Made by a program: the position numbers and the translations under genes. A stretch of DNA of 64,000 nucleotides from Sphingomonas sp. (GTDB lineage Bacteria; Pseudomonadota; Alphaproteobacteria; Sphingomonadales; Sphingomonadaceae): positions 62,001 through 126,000 of the forward strand of contig QFPK01000003.1 in NCBI GenBank assembly GCA_003248865.1, in the 5' to 3' direction. Of this stretch, positions 1-8,321 are shown piece by piece; the stretch's first letter is position 1; each line of letters begins with the position of its first letter. The notes beneath the pieces are model-generated. The model saw only the letters and a list, made by a program, of their open reading frames with translations. It had not been told where the DNA came from and did not search any database.

Positions 1-895
1 CCTGCAGGTCCAGCCGGGTTCCCACGATGGAGCCGCGCACGGTGATCCCGTTCAGCACCATGCCGAAGATGTTCAGCGGGAAATCCCCGGGCGGCAGCCC
101 GTTCAGCGACACGGTGCCGCCGCGCGCGACGACGCTCACGGCCTGTTCAAAGGCCTTTTCGCTGACGGCGGTGACGAGCACGCCGTTCACGCCGCCACCG
201 GTTTCCCGCTTGATCACGGTGGCCGGATCTTCGTTGCGGGCGTTCACCGTGATGGTGGCGCCCAGCCGCCGGGCCAGGTCCAGCTTGGCGTCGTCGATGT
301 CGATGGCAGCCACGTTCAGGCCCATGGCTTTGGCATATTGCACGGCCATATGGCCCAGCCCGCCGATGCCGCTGATCGCGACATAATCACCGGGCTTGGT
401 GTCCGTCATCTTCAGGCCCTTGTACACCGTCACGCCGGCGCACAGCACCGGGGCGATTTCGGTGAAGCCGATGTTGGCGGGCAGGTGGCCGACATAGTTC
501 GGGTCCGCCACCACATAGTCGGCGAAACCGCCGTTGATGGAATAGCCGGTGTTCAGCTGCTCTTCGCACAGCGTTTCCCAGCCGCCCAGGCAATGCACGC
601 AATGGCCGCACGCGGTGTAGAGCCACGGCACGCCGACGCGGTCGCCTTCCTTCACATGCTTCACGCCCGCGCCCACCTGGCTCACGAAGCCCACGCCTTC
701 ATGGCCCGGGATGAAGGGCGGGTTCGGCTTCACGGGCCAGTCGCCCTCGGCGGCGTGCAGGTCGGTGTGGCACACGCCCGACGCCATGATCTTCACCTGG
801 ATCTGCCCGGGCCCCGCCTGCGGAATCGGAACCTCGTCGATCGTCAGCGGCTTCCCGAACTCACGGACGACTGCGGCTTTCATCGTGCTCGCCAT
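1..895 (-). CDS. adhP: Zinc-dependent alcohol dehydrogenase AdhP, 3' end beyond window
   Basis: Medium-chain alcohol dehydrogenase that interconverts primary alcohols and aldehydes with NAD. About 298 N-terminal residues are visible and the C-terminus lies outside the left edge. Catalytic zinc ligands are seen in GVCHTDLH (Cys42) and in PGHEGVG (His65, Glu66). The structural zinc cysteines lie in CGHCVHC and a Cys ten residues later, and the Rossmann motif GIGGLGHMA follows. The start at 895 has AGGAG eight bases upstream; a second ATG at 883 gives MKAAVV, as in E. coli AdhP, but has no ribosome site at the right distance. It is the second gene of an operon after the aldehyde dehydrogenase, 73 bases downstream. 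The pair probably oxidises ethanol-type alcohols through the aldehyde to the acid. Confidence 0.95.
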   Translation of the reverse strand, partial: MASTMKAAVVREFGKPLTIDEVPIPQAGPGQIQVKIMASGVCHTDLHAAEGDWPVKPNPPFIPGHEGVGFVSQVGAGVKHVKEGDRVGVPWLYTACGHCVHCLGGWETLCEEQLNTGYSINGGFADYVVADPNYVGHLPANIGFTEIAPVLCAGVTVYKGLKMTDTKPGDYVAISGIGGLGHMAVQYAKAMGLNVAAIDIDDAKLDLARRLGATITVNARNEDPATVIKRETGGGVNGVLVTAVSEKAFEQAVSVVARGGTVSLNGLPPGDFPLNIFGMVLNGITVRGSIVGTRLDLQ

Positions 896-925
896 TTGGC
901 GTTCTCCTGGTTGGCGACAATGGGT

Positions 926-953
926 GGCGCCCCGCCGTCTCCGGCGGGGCGCC
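926..953 (-). promoter_or_regulatory. Strong intercistronic hairpin between ald and adhP
   Basis: A perfect 12-bp stem (GGCGCCCCGCCG and its complement) with a TCTC loop lies in the 73-bp gap between the aldehyde dehydrogenase stop and adhP. No T-run follows it on the minus strand, so it is not a classical terminator. It could stabilise the upstream message or reduce adhP expression relative to ald; that is inference. Confidence 0.6.
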
Positions 954-968
954 GGGGAGGGACTCGGA

Positions 969-2495
969 TCAGAAGAAGCCGAGCTTCTTCGGACTATAAC
1001 TCACCAGCATGTTCTTGGTTTGCTGATAATGATCCAGCATCATCTTGTGGTTTTCCCGCCCGATGCCGGATTGCTTGTAACCGCCGAATGCCGCGTGCGC
1101 GGGATAGGCGTGATAGCAGTTGGTCCACACCCGGCCGGCCTGAATGGCGCGGCCGAAACGATAGCAGGTGTTGGCATCGCGGCTCCACACGCCCGCGCCA
1201 AGGCCATAGAGCGTGTCGTTGGCGATGGAGAGGGCCTCGTCGGAGTCCTTGAAGGTCGTCACCGACAACACCGGACCGAAGATCTCCTCCTGGAAGATCC
1301 GCATCTTGTTGTGGCCCTTGAACACGGTGGGCTGCACATAATAGCCGCCCGCCAGTTCGCCGCCCAGCTCGGCTGCCTTGCCGCCGATCAGCAGTTCGGC
1401 GCCTTCCTGCTTGCCGATGTCGATATAGGACAGGATCTTCTCACGCTGTTCGGACGACGCCTGCGCCCCGATCATCGTCGCCGGATCCAGCGGGCTGCCC
1501 TGCACGATGGCCGCCACCCGCTTCAGCGCCTTTTCCATGAAGCGATCGTAGATCTTCTCGTGGATCAGCGCCCGGCTGGGGCAGGTGCAGACCTCGCCCT
1601 GATTCAGCGCGAACATCACGAAGCCCTCGATCGCCTTGTCCAGGAAATCGTCATCCTCGCGCGCCACATCCTCGAAGAAGATGTTCGGGCTCTTGCCGCC
1701 CAGTTCCAGCGTAACGGGAATCAGGTTCTCGCTGGCATATTGCATGATCAGCCGGCCGGTCGTGGTCTCACCAGTGAAGGCGATCTTCGCGATCCGGGGG
1801 GATGAGGCGAGCGGCTTGCCCGCTTCCAGCCCGAAGCCGTTCACGATGTTCAGAACGCCCGGGGGCAGCAGGTCGCCCACCAGCTCGGCCCACACCATGA
1901 TGGAAGCGGGCGTCTGTTCGGCGGGCTTCAGCACCACGCAGTTGCCGGCCGCCAGCGCGGGCGCCAGCTTCCAGCAGGCCATCAGCAGCGGGAAGTTCCA
2001 GGGGATGATCTGCCCCACCACGCCCAGCGGTTCGTGGAAGTGGTAGGCGACCATATCGTTGTCGATCTCGCCCAGCGAACCTTCCTGCGCGCGGATGGCG
2101 CCCGCAAAATAACGGAAGTGATCAATGGCGAGCGGAATGTCGGCCGCCATCGTCTCGCGGATCGGCTTGCCATTGTCCCACGTCTCGGCGGTGGCCAGCT
2201 TCTCCAGATTGGCTTCCATCCGATCCGCGATGCGGTTCAGGATCAGCGCGCGCTCAGCAACCGAGGTATGGCCCCAGGCATCCTTCGCGGCATGGGCGGC
2301 ATCCAGCGCGGCCTCGATATCAGCCGCGTCGGAACGGGCGATCTCGCCCACCACCAGACCGGTCACCGGCGAGACATTCTCGAAATAGCGGCCCGATTTC
2401 GGAGCCAGCCAGCGGCCGCCGATGAAATTGTCGTAACGCGCAGCAAAAGGCGCCTTCAGACCGGCAACAGCACGGTCACCCACGAGAGTGGTCAT
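969..2495 (-). CDS. NAD-dependent aldehyde dehydrogenase (AldB/ExaC type)
   Basis: A 508-residue aldehyde dehydrogenase, the usual size for the AldB/ExaC acetaldehyde dehydrogenase group. The motif LELGGKSPNIFF carries the general base glutamate, and the catalytic cysteine lies in GEVCTCPSRA. The cofactor-binding region contains IIPWNFPLLM and FTGETTTGR. The C-terminus KKLGFF is typical of this subfamily. The start at 2495 is set by GGAGG eight bases upstream; the frame stays open further upstream but that part reads through the promoter. It is first in an operon with adhP and would oxidise the aldehyde made by that enzyme. A perfect palindrome lies 120 bases upstream of the start, and a probable AcoR-like activator is encoded just upstream on the same strand. 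Confidence 0.95.
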   Translation of the reverse strand: MTTLVGDRAVAGLKAPFAARYDNFIGGRWLAPKSGRYFENVSPVTGLVVGEIARSDAADIEAALDAAHAAKDAWGHTSVAERALILNRIADRMEANLEKLATAETWDNGKPIRETMAADIPLAIDHFRYFAGAIRAQEGSLGEIDNDMVAYHFHEPLGVVGQIIPWNFPLLMACWKLAPALAAGNCVVLKPAEQTPASIMVWAELVGDLLPPGVLNIVNGFGLEAGKPLASSPRIAKIAFTGETTTGRLIMQYASENLIPVTLELGGKSPNIFFEDVAREDDDFLDKAIEGFVMFALNQGEVCTCPSRALIHEKIYDRFMEKALKRVAAIVQGSPLDPATMIGAQASSEQREKILSYIDIGKQEGAELLIGGKAAELGGELAGGYYVQPTVFKGHNKMRIFQEEIFGPVLSVTTFKDSDEALSIANDTLYGLGAGVWSRDANTCYRFGRAIQAGRVWTNCYHAYPAHAAFGGYKQSGIGRENHKMMLDHYQQTKNMLVSYSPKKLGFF

Positions 2496-2614
2496 ATCGA
2501 ATTCCTCCGTCAGTTTCACGCCGTCGCATTCGCGTTGCGGCGACTCTCCTCGGAAGCCTGATTGATCCTTTGCGCGGCCAGGAAAAAGTGGCGAACCGCA
2601 ACTGGGCGGGGCAT

Positions 2615-2634
2615 CTGTCTCGATAGCGAGACAG
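2615..2634. promoter_or_regulatory. Perfect palindrome upstream of ald, candidate activator site
   Basis: CTGTCTCG and CGAGACAG form two perfect 8-bp arms around a 4-bp centre, 120 bases upstream of the aldehyde dehydrogenase start. The spacing suits an upstream activator site, and an AcoR-like regulator with a Fis-type DNA-binding helix is encoded next door. No direct evidence links the two. I saw no second copy of the motif in the window. Confidence 0.5.
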
Positions 2635-2661
2635 TTTTGCCGGGCTGAAAGATTTGGTGCT

Positions 2662-2891
2662 GCCTCCGGCGGGGAGGGCTCTGCCCTCCACCCGGCAGGG
2701 AGCCGTGCTCCCTGCACCCACATTATCTGGGTGATCGTCGATGTTGCGCCGACGAATGAGTTGACTGCCTGCGGCGCCAGCAATCTCCAGCGCCGCAGGC
2801 AATCAAGCGACGTCAAACGCGAGACTTCGGAATGAGAGCGCAACGCGAATATCGAGGGTGCAGGGAAATCATTTCCCTGCCCGCCGGAGGC
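2662..2891. repeat. Modular palindromic repeat, copy A (MITE-like)
   Basis: A 230-bp intergenic element with 12-bp terminal inverted repeats GCCTCCGGCGGG. From left to right it holds a small palindrome (GGAGGGC...GCCCTCC type), a GCAGGGAGC/GCTCCCTGC hairpin, a central GCCTGCGGCGC/GCGCCGCAGGC hairpin, and a 21-bp palindrome with arms GCAGGGAAAT and ATTTCCCTGC. It is the inverted counterpart of copy B. The ends and the three hairpins are nearly identical between copies and the spacers differ, which suggests selection on structure. An A-run follows directly at 2892-2898. Confidence 0.85.
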
Positions 2892-2906
2892 AAAAAAAGC
2901 CTGCCG

Positions 2907-3863
2907 CTACGCCTTCAACCCAGCCCGCGTGATTCGGCGATACAGCGTCGCCCGCCCGATCCCGAGCAGCCGCGCGGCCTTGCTGGCATTGCCGCCGGTG
3001 CGGGCCAGCGCCTGCCGCAGCACGGCGCGTTCGCCGTCTTCGAAGCTGGGGGCGTCGCCTGCGCCCAGCAGCTGGTCCAGCGGGCGTGGTTCCCAGTTCG
3101 CGCCGGCATCCAGCCCCAGTTTCAGCAGCGCGGCACGGCTGGCGCCGATCACCAGCCCGTCGCGGTCCACGGCGAGCAGGGCGGTGCCGGTGCTGGCGTC
3201 GTCGGCCAGGAACAGGATGCGGTTGCCTTCGAAATACTGGCAGAAATAGTCGCGCTCGATTCGGCGGGCGGCGTCGCGCACCAGTGCGCCGATCATTTCC
3301 GACATGGCCGGGCCATGGTCCTCGCGGCAGCTGGAAACATCCAGCGCGGCGACAAGGCGGCCGTGCGGGTCGTGCACGGGGGCGTCCATGCAGCTGATGC
3401 CGATGTTGCGGCTGGCGAAATGCTGGTCCCGGTGGATCACGAGGGGGCGCGCTTCCACCAGGCAGGTGCCGATGCCGTTGGTGCCTTCCTCCGCCTCGCT
3501 CCAGCGCCCGCCTTCCACCAGCCCGACGTCGGCGAATCCGTTGGCGTCGCCGTCGCCCACGCGCCGTTCCAGGATGGTGCCGTGCCGGTCGCTCAGCAGC
3601 ACGCCGCAGCCAGAGCGGCCGACGGAGCGGAACATCTGGTCCAGTACCGGCCCGGCCACGGCCAGCAGGGCGGCATGTTCTTCCTGCCGTTCCGCCAGCT
3701 GCCGGGCGCCGACGCGGGATCGCCGCACCTCCACGTCCGGCGCAAGGCCATGGTTCAGGACCGATCGGCACCAGGATGCAGCCACTTCGGACACACCGGC
3801 CCCGCTTGGCGAACGGACGACGTCCAGCACCACATCGGCATGATGGGGATAGTTTCGGTTCAT
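2907..3863 (-). CDS. AcoR/DhaR-like GAF regulator with Fis-type HTH, no AAA+ domain
   Basis: A 318-residue regulator. The N-terminal two thirds resemble the GAF sensor region of AcoR/DhaR activators (VEARPLVIHRDQHF, then SCMDAPVHDPHGRLVAALDVS). The C-terminus is a Fis-type helix-turn-helix (NASKAARLLGIGRATLYRRI). The sigma-54-interacting AAA+ domain that normally separates these parts is absent: there is no Walker A and no GAFTGA. The start at 3863 has GGAG seven bases upstream. It sits upstream of the ald-adhP operon on the same strand, separated by repeat A, so it probably controls that operon in response to an alcohol- or aldehyde-related ligand. Because it lacks the AAA+ domain it should act with the housekeeping polymerase or as a repressor. 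Confidence 0.85.
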   Translation of the reverse strand: MNRNYPHHADVVLDVVRSPSGAGVSEVAASWCRSVLNHGLAPDVEVRRSRVGARQLAERQEEHAALLAVAGPVLDQMFRSVGRSGCGVLLSDRHGTILERRVGDGDANGFADVGLVEGGRWSEAEEGTNGIGTCLVEARPLVIHRDQHFASRNIGISCMDAPVHDPHGRLVAALDVSSCREDHGPAMSEMIGALVRDAARRIERDYFCQYFEGNRILFLADDASTGTALLAVDRDGLVIGASRAALLKLGLDAGANWEPRPLDQLLGAGDAPSFEDGERAVLRQALARTGGNASKAARLLGIGRATLYRRITRAGLKA

Positions 3864-3970
3864 GCGCACTCTCCGCCGCACAGAGTCCGCTGCAATTCGC
3901 TGCGAGTCAATCGCGCCAAACGTCCGTCCTGCCCCTTCCATCCCGCTCAGATTGGGCTACCCATCAGCCT

Positions 3971-5038
3971 ATGCGCACATTTCTCCTTGCCGCCGCTCTC
4001 GCCCTCGCCAGCCCGGCGATGGCGCAGGTCTCCACCAAATGGCCCGTTAGCGAAGGCGATGCCCGTTTCGCCAACTTCCGCTTTCAAAGCGGCGAAACGC
4101 TGCCCGAACTGACGATGCACTATCGCACGCTGGGCAGCCCGAAACGCGATTCGAAGGGCCGCATCACCAACGCGATCATGGTGCTGCACGGCACCGGCGG
4201 CACCGGCGCCCAGTTCCTGCGGCCGCAGTTCGCCGACGAGCTCTACGGCCCCGGCCAGCCGCTCGACATCGGCAAATACTATATCATCCTGCCCGACAGC
4301 ATCGGCCACGGCGGCATCTCCAAGCCGTCCGACGGCTTGCGCATGGCGTTCCCCAAATATGATTATGCCGACATGGTGGAGGCGCAGCGCCGCCTGCTGG
4401 TCGATCATCTGAAGGTGACGGAGCTGCGCCTGCTGGCCGGCACCTCCATGGGCTGCATGCACAGCTTCGTCTGGGGCACCACCCACCCCGGCTTCGCCAA
4501 AGCCCTGTTCCCGACCGCCTGCCTGCCGGTCGAGATCGCCGGCCGCAACCGCATGTGGCGCAAGATGTCGATCGACGCGATCGAGGCGGACCCGCTGTGG
4601 AACGGCGGCAACTACACCGAGCAGCCGAAATCCGGCCTGCGCACGGCAGCGGCGCTCGGCCTCATCGCAGGCTCCGCACCAATCCGGATGCAGGCCGAAG
4701 CGCCCACCCGGGAGGCCGCCGAAAAGGCGCTGGAAGGCCGGGTGGAAGCCGGCATGACGGACGACGCCAATGATGTGATCTACCGCATCGACAGCAGCCG
4801 CACCTACAACCCCGCGCCGCTGCTTTCGAAGATTACCGTCCCCGTCACCTGGATCAATTCTGCGGACGACTTCATCAACCCGCCCAACCTGCGCATCGCA
4901 GAGGCCGAAGTGAGGAAAATGCCAAAGGCCCAGTTCGTGCTGATCCCGGAAACCGCCGAGACGCGCGGCCATTCCACCCACACATGGGCCGTTTTCTGGA
5001 AACAGGAGCTGATCGATCTGCTGAAGCGGTCTGAGTGA
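3971..5038 (+). CDS. Exported alpha/beta hydrolase of the homoserine O-acetyltransferase (MetX) family
   Basis: A 355-residue protein with a cleavable signal peptide (MRTFLLAAALALASPAMA, cut before QVS), so it should act in the periplasm. The mature part has the MetX-type alpha/beta hydrolase fold. The nucleophile serine is in AGTSMGC, the acid aspartate in SADDFINPP, and the histidine in TRGHSTH near the C-terminus. MetX itself is cytoplasmic and usually has GGSMGG at the nucleophile, so methionine synthesis is unlikely and an exported esterase or acyltransferase is more plausible. The start is the ATG just before the signal peptide; no clear Shine-Dalgarno is visible. It is divergent from the regulator, sharing a 107-bp promoter region, and is followed by repeat B. 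Confidence 0.8.
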   Translation: MRTFLLAAALALASPAMAQVSTKWPVSEGDARFANFRFQSGETLPELTMHYRTLGSPKRDSKGRITNAIMVLHGTGGTGAQFLRPQFADELYGPGQPLDIGKYYIILPDSIGHGGISKPSDGLRMAFPKYDYADMVEAQRRLLVDHLKVTELRLLAGTSMGCMHSFVWGTTHPGFAKALFPTACLPVEIAGRNRMWRKMSIDAIEADPLWNGGNYTEQPKSGLRTAAALGLIAGSAPIRMQAEAPTREAAEKALEGRVEAGMTDDANDVIYRIDSSRTYNPAPLLSKITVPVTWINSADDFINPPNLRIAEAEVRKMPKAQFVLIPETAETRGHSTHTWAVFWKQELIDLLKRSE

Positions 5039-5055
5039 GGGCGATGGCGTCTTTT

Positions 5056-5266
5056 GCTTCCGGCGGGCAGGGAAATGATTTCCCTGCACCCTCCAAGTTG
5101 GCGTTGCGCGCGTGACCTGCTTTGATTGCCTGCGGCGCTGGAACGCGCTGGCGCCGCAGGCAATCCATCCTTCCGTCAGCACAATCCCACCGAGTGACCT
5201 GAAAATGTGGGTGCAGGGAGCACGGCTCCCTGCCGGGTGGAGGGCAGAGCCCTCCCCGCCGGAGGC
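5056..5266. repeat. Modular palindromic repeat, copy B (inverted relative to A)
   Basis: A 211-bp element in the opposite orientation to copy A. It starts with GCTTCCGGCGGG and ends with CCCGCCGGAGGC. The 21-bp palindrome comes first, a central hairpin with 15-bp arms (GATTGCCTGCGGCGC and its complement, 5124-5165) is in the middle, and the GCAGGGAGC and GGAGGGC palindromes come last. Together with copy A it encloses the AcoR-like gene and the exported hydrolase. It fills most of the 321-bp gap between the hydrolase and the MFS gene. Confidence 0.85.
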
Positions 5267-5359
5267 GCCCCACCTCAGTCCGGCCACCACAGTCCTAGCC
5301 AGAAGCGCAGGCTGGCGCGGGCGGCGAAAACCGCGACCATTGCGGTGGGAGGAGATGGT

Positions 5360-6688
5360 ATGACTGCATCGAGCGGCGCTCTCGCACCGTCCGTGACGCC
5401 CGGTTATCGCCGGTATGCGTTGTGGGTGCTGCTGATCATCTACATCCTGAATTTTCTCGATCGCCAGATCGTCACCATCCTGGCCGAGCCGATCAAGCAG
5501 GAGCTGGGCCTGAAGGACTGGCAGCTCGGCATGATGACGGGGCTGGCGTTTGCCATCTTCTACACCGTGCTGGGCATTCCGATTGCCCGTTATGCCGAGC
5601 GGGGGAACAGGCCCTTCATCATTTCGGCGGCGGTCGCCGTTTGGAGCCTGTTCACCATCCTGTGCGGCTTCGCGCAGAATTTCTGGCAGCTGGTGCTGGC
5701 GCGGGTGGGGGTGGGCATCGGAGAGGCGGGCTGCACGCCCCCGGCGCATTCGCTGATTTCCGATTATGTCGAGCGGGAGAAGCGGGCGTCTGCTCTGGCC
5801 TTTTATTCGCTGGGCACGCCGATCGGCGCCCTGCTAGGCATGGCGCTGGGCGGGCTGATCGCCGATGCTTGGGGCTGGCGCACGGCGTTTCTGGTGGCGG
5901 GCGCGCCGGGCCTGCTGATGGCGATCGTCGCCGGCACCACCCTGGTCGAGCCGCGCAAGCAGCTCAGCGCCGATCTGGCCGCCCGGCAGAAATCCGGCCC
6001 CAGCTTCAAGGAGGCGCTGGCGGAGATCCGGGGCAAGCGCACCTTCTGGCTGATTGCCTTCGGCGTCTCCATCAAGGCTTTCATCGGCTATGGCTCCGGC
6101 GTCTTCATCGCCCCCTTCTTCTTCCGCAACCATGGCGAGCAGCTGACGCAGATCGCGGCGGGCTATGGCCTTGGCCTTGCCGGCTTTCTGGGCCTCACGC
6201 TCGGCATCGTGGTGGGGCTGACGGGGGCTGTCGGCATCTGGGCAGGTGGCCAGCTGGCGGATCGCTACGGCGCGAAGGATCTGCGCCATTACATGGGCAT
6301 TCCGGCTGTTTCGACGCTGTTGGGCATCCCCGTCTACATCACCGCCCTGTTCGTGGAATCCGCCGTTCTGGCGCTGGTGCTGATGGCGATTCCGCCCATC
6401 CTGAACGGCCTCTGGTATGGCCCGGCCTATGCCGCGATCCAGGGCCTCGTCCGCCCGGAGACGCGGGCCACGGCGACCGCCATCCTGTTGTTCATCGTGA
6501 ACCTGATCGGGCTGGGCATGGGGCCGCTGGTGGTGGGAGCCGTCAGCGATCTGCTCTCCGGCCCGTTCGGCCTGGGCCCGGCGCAGGGCGTGCGCTGGTC
6601 ACTGGCTTTATTCAACCTGTTCGGGATCGTAGCCTCCATCCTGTTCTGGCTGGCACGCGGCAGCATCCGCGAGGAGATGGTGAGCTGA
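5360..6688 (+). CDS. Spinster-type MFS transporter
   Basis: A 442-residue major facilitator with about 12 predicted membrane segments. The first helix is followed by NFLDRQIVTILAEPIK, characteristic of the spinster-like branch common in sphingomonads, and then by a GIPIARYAERGNR loop corresponding to the MFS signature. GVGIGEAGCTPPA is in helix 4. The start at 5360 is preceded by GGAGGAG at five bases. The substrate cannot be read from sequence. Its TGA stop overlaps the ATG of the iron alcohol dehydrogenase by one base, so the two are translationally coupled and the transported compound may be an alcohol, a hydroxy acid or a related substrate of that enzyme. Confidence 0.9.
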   Translation: MTASSGALAPSVTPGYRRYALWVLLIIYILNFLDRQIVTILAEPIKQELGLKDWQLGMMTGLAFAIFYTVLGIPIARYAERGNRPFIISAAVAVWSLFTILCGFAQNFWQLVLARVGVGIGEAGCTPPAHSLISDYVEREKRASALAFYSLGTPIGALLGMALGGLIADAWGWRTAFLVAGAPGLLMAIVAGTTLVEPRKQLSADLAARQKSGPSFKEALAEIRGKRTFWLIAFGVSIKAFIGYGSGVFIAPFFFRNHGEQLTQIAAGYGLGLAGFLGLTLGIVVGLTGAVGIWAGGQLADRYGAKDLRHYMGIPAVSTLLGIPVYITALFVESAVLALVLMAIPPILNGLWYGPAYAAIQGLVRPETRATATAILLFIVNLIGLGMGPLVVGAVSDLLSGPFGLGPAQGVRWSLALFNLFGIVASILFWLARGSIREEMVS

Positions 6689-7851
6689 TGGCCGCACAGA
6701 TCGCGCTGCCGCGCATTCTTCGGGTCGGCGCCGGGGCCTCGGCCGAGCTGCCGGATATTCTTGCGGCGCTTGGCCTGCAGCGCCCCTTCATTGTGACGGA
6801 CGGCTTTCTGGTCCACAGCGGCCTGATAGCGCCGTTGCTGCAGGGCCTGACCGCAGCAGGGCTCGAACCGCGCGTCTTTGCCGACACCGTTCCCGATCCG
6901 ACCGTCGCTTCCATCGAAGCCGGGCTGGCGGCGCTGCAACAGGGCAGCCATGATTGCGTGATCGGCTTCGGCGGCGGCTCTCCGCTGGACAGCGCCAAGG
7001 CGATTGCGGTGCTCGCCGTGCATGGCGGGCGCATGGCGGACTATAAGGTGCCGCATGTGCAGGATGCGCCGGGCCTGCCCGTCATCGCCATTCCCACCAC
7101 CGCCGGCACCGGCTCCGAAGCCACCCGCGTCTGCGTCATCACCGACGAGGAAACCGACGAGAAGATGCTCTGCGCGGGTCTCGCCTATCTGCCGGTTGCC
7201 GCGCTGGTCGATTTCGAACTGACGCTGTCAAAGCCGCGCCGCCTGACGGCGGACACCGGCATCGACAGCCTCACCCACGCCATTGAGGCTTATGTCTCGC
7301 GCCGGGCCAATCCGTTCAGCGACGGCATCGCACTGTCGGCGATGCGGCTGCTCGCCCCCAATCTCCGCCGGGTCTGGGCCGATCCTGCGGACCGCGCCGC
7401 GCGCGAAGCGATGATGTCGGGGGCGTTGCAGGGCGGCATCGCCTTTTCCAACAGTTCGGTCGCGCTGGTCCACGGCATGAGCCGCCCCATCGGCGCCCAT
7501 TTCCATGTGCCCCACGGCCTGTCCAACGCGATGCTGCTGCCGGCCGTCACGGCCTGGTCGGCGCCGTTCGCCACCCGCCGCTATGCGGATTGCGCCCGCG
7601 CCATGGGCATCGCCTCGGACGCTGAGGGCGACCAGTCCGCCGTGGTCCGCCTGATCGAGGAACTCGCCGCCCTCAACCGCGATCTGGAAGTGCCCACGCC
7701 CGCCGATTACGGTTTGGACGGCGAGCGCTGGCATGCGCTGATCCCCACCATGTGCGAACAGGCGCAGGCCTCCGGCTCCCCGGCGAACAACCCCCGGGTG
7801 CCGACGGTGGAGGAAATGGCGCGGCTCTACCGGCAGGTCTGGACCGGATAG
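6688..7851 (+). CDS. Iron-containing alcohol dehydrogenase
   Basis: A 387-residue group III alcohol dehydrogenase. The nucleotide-binding motif GGGSPLDSAKA and the family pattern PTTAGTGSEATRV are present. Metal ligands are expected in TADTGIDSLTHAIEAY (Asp, His), LVHGMSRPIGAHFH and VPHGLSNAML. The start overlaps the transporter stop (TGATG). The family includes 1,3-propanediol and 4-hydroxybutyrate dehydrogenases; the substrate here is not determined. Coupling to an MFS carrier suggests use of an imported small alcohol or hydroxy acid. Confidence 0.93.
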   Translation: MAAQIALPRILRVGAGASAELPDILAALGLQRPFIVTDGFLVHSGLIAPLLQGLTAAGLEPRVFADTVPDPTVASIEAGLAALQQGSHDCVIGFGGGSPLDSAKAIAVLAVHGGRMADYKVPHVQDAPGLPVIAIPTTAGTGSEATRVCVITDEETDEKMLCAGLAYLPVAALVDFELTLSKPRRLTADTGIDSLTHAIEAYVSRRANPFSDGIALSAMRLLAPNLRRVWADPADRAAREAMMSGALQGGIAFSNSSVALVHGMSRPIGAHFHVPHGLSNAMLLPAVTAWSAPFATRRYADCARAMGIASDAEGDQSAVVRLIEELAALNRDLEVPTPADYGLDGERWHALIPTMCEQAQASGSPANNPRVPTVEEMARLYRQVWTG

Positions 7852-7898
7852 CCGCGCGGGCCGCTTGCGGATGCATCCGGCAGGCGCCAGAAACGGGG

Positions 7899-8315
7899 AT
7901 GGTCGATGTCATTCCCTATGAACCCGCCCATTTTACCGGCGTGAGCGAATTGTGGGCGGAAGTGTTCCCCAATGATCCCCCGTGGAACCGCGCCGAAGTC
8001 GCCATCCCGGAAAAACTCGCCGTTCAGCCCGAGCTGTTTCTGGTCGCAGTCGATGACGGCCGGGTGATCGGCACCGCGATGGCCGGCTATGACGGGCATC
8101 GCGGCTGGCTCTACACCATCGCGGTCAAGCCCGGGCGGCAGCGCAAAGGGGTGGGTTCGGCACTGGTTGCGGACGCCGAAGCGCGGCTGGTCGCGCTGGG
8201 ATGCGGCAAGATCAACCTCCAGATCCGCGCCGGAAACGAGGCAGTCGCCGCCTTCTACCGCCGCCTCGGCTATCAGGTGGAGGAACGCATCAGCATGGGC
8301 AAGCGCACGGGATAG
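7899..8315 (+). CDS. GNAT N-acetyltransferase (YpeA-like)
   Basis: A 138-residue GNAT acetyltransferase. The acetyl-CoA binding loop is RQRKGVGSALV, preceded by the beta-4 strand LYTIAVKP. The C-terminal part NEAVAAFYRRLGYQVEE resembles E. coli YpeA. The start chosen is the ATG giving MVDVIPYEP, 47 bases after the upstream gene; the ribosome site is weak. It converges with the thioesterase gene, whose stop lies six bases away. The acceptor substrate is unknown. Confidence 0.85.
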   Translation: MVDVIPYEPAHFTGVSELWAEVFPNDPPWNRAEVAIPEKLAVQPELFLVAVDDGRVIGTAMAGYDGHRGWLYTIAVKPGRQRKGVGSALVADAEARLVALGCGKINLQIRAGNEAVAAFYRRLGYQVEERISMGKRTG

Positions 8316-8321
8316 CGTCGC

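Noticed and set aside
2496..2843. Longer start of the aldehyde dehydrogenase at 2843
   Set aside because: The added region overlaps repeat A and the palindrome and has no homology; GGAGG fixes the start at 2495.
2881..2898. Repeat A end plus A-run as a terminator of the regulator or ald gene
   Set aside because: On the minus strand the T-run precedes the hairpin instead of following it, so it cannot act as a rho-independent terminator there.
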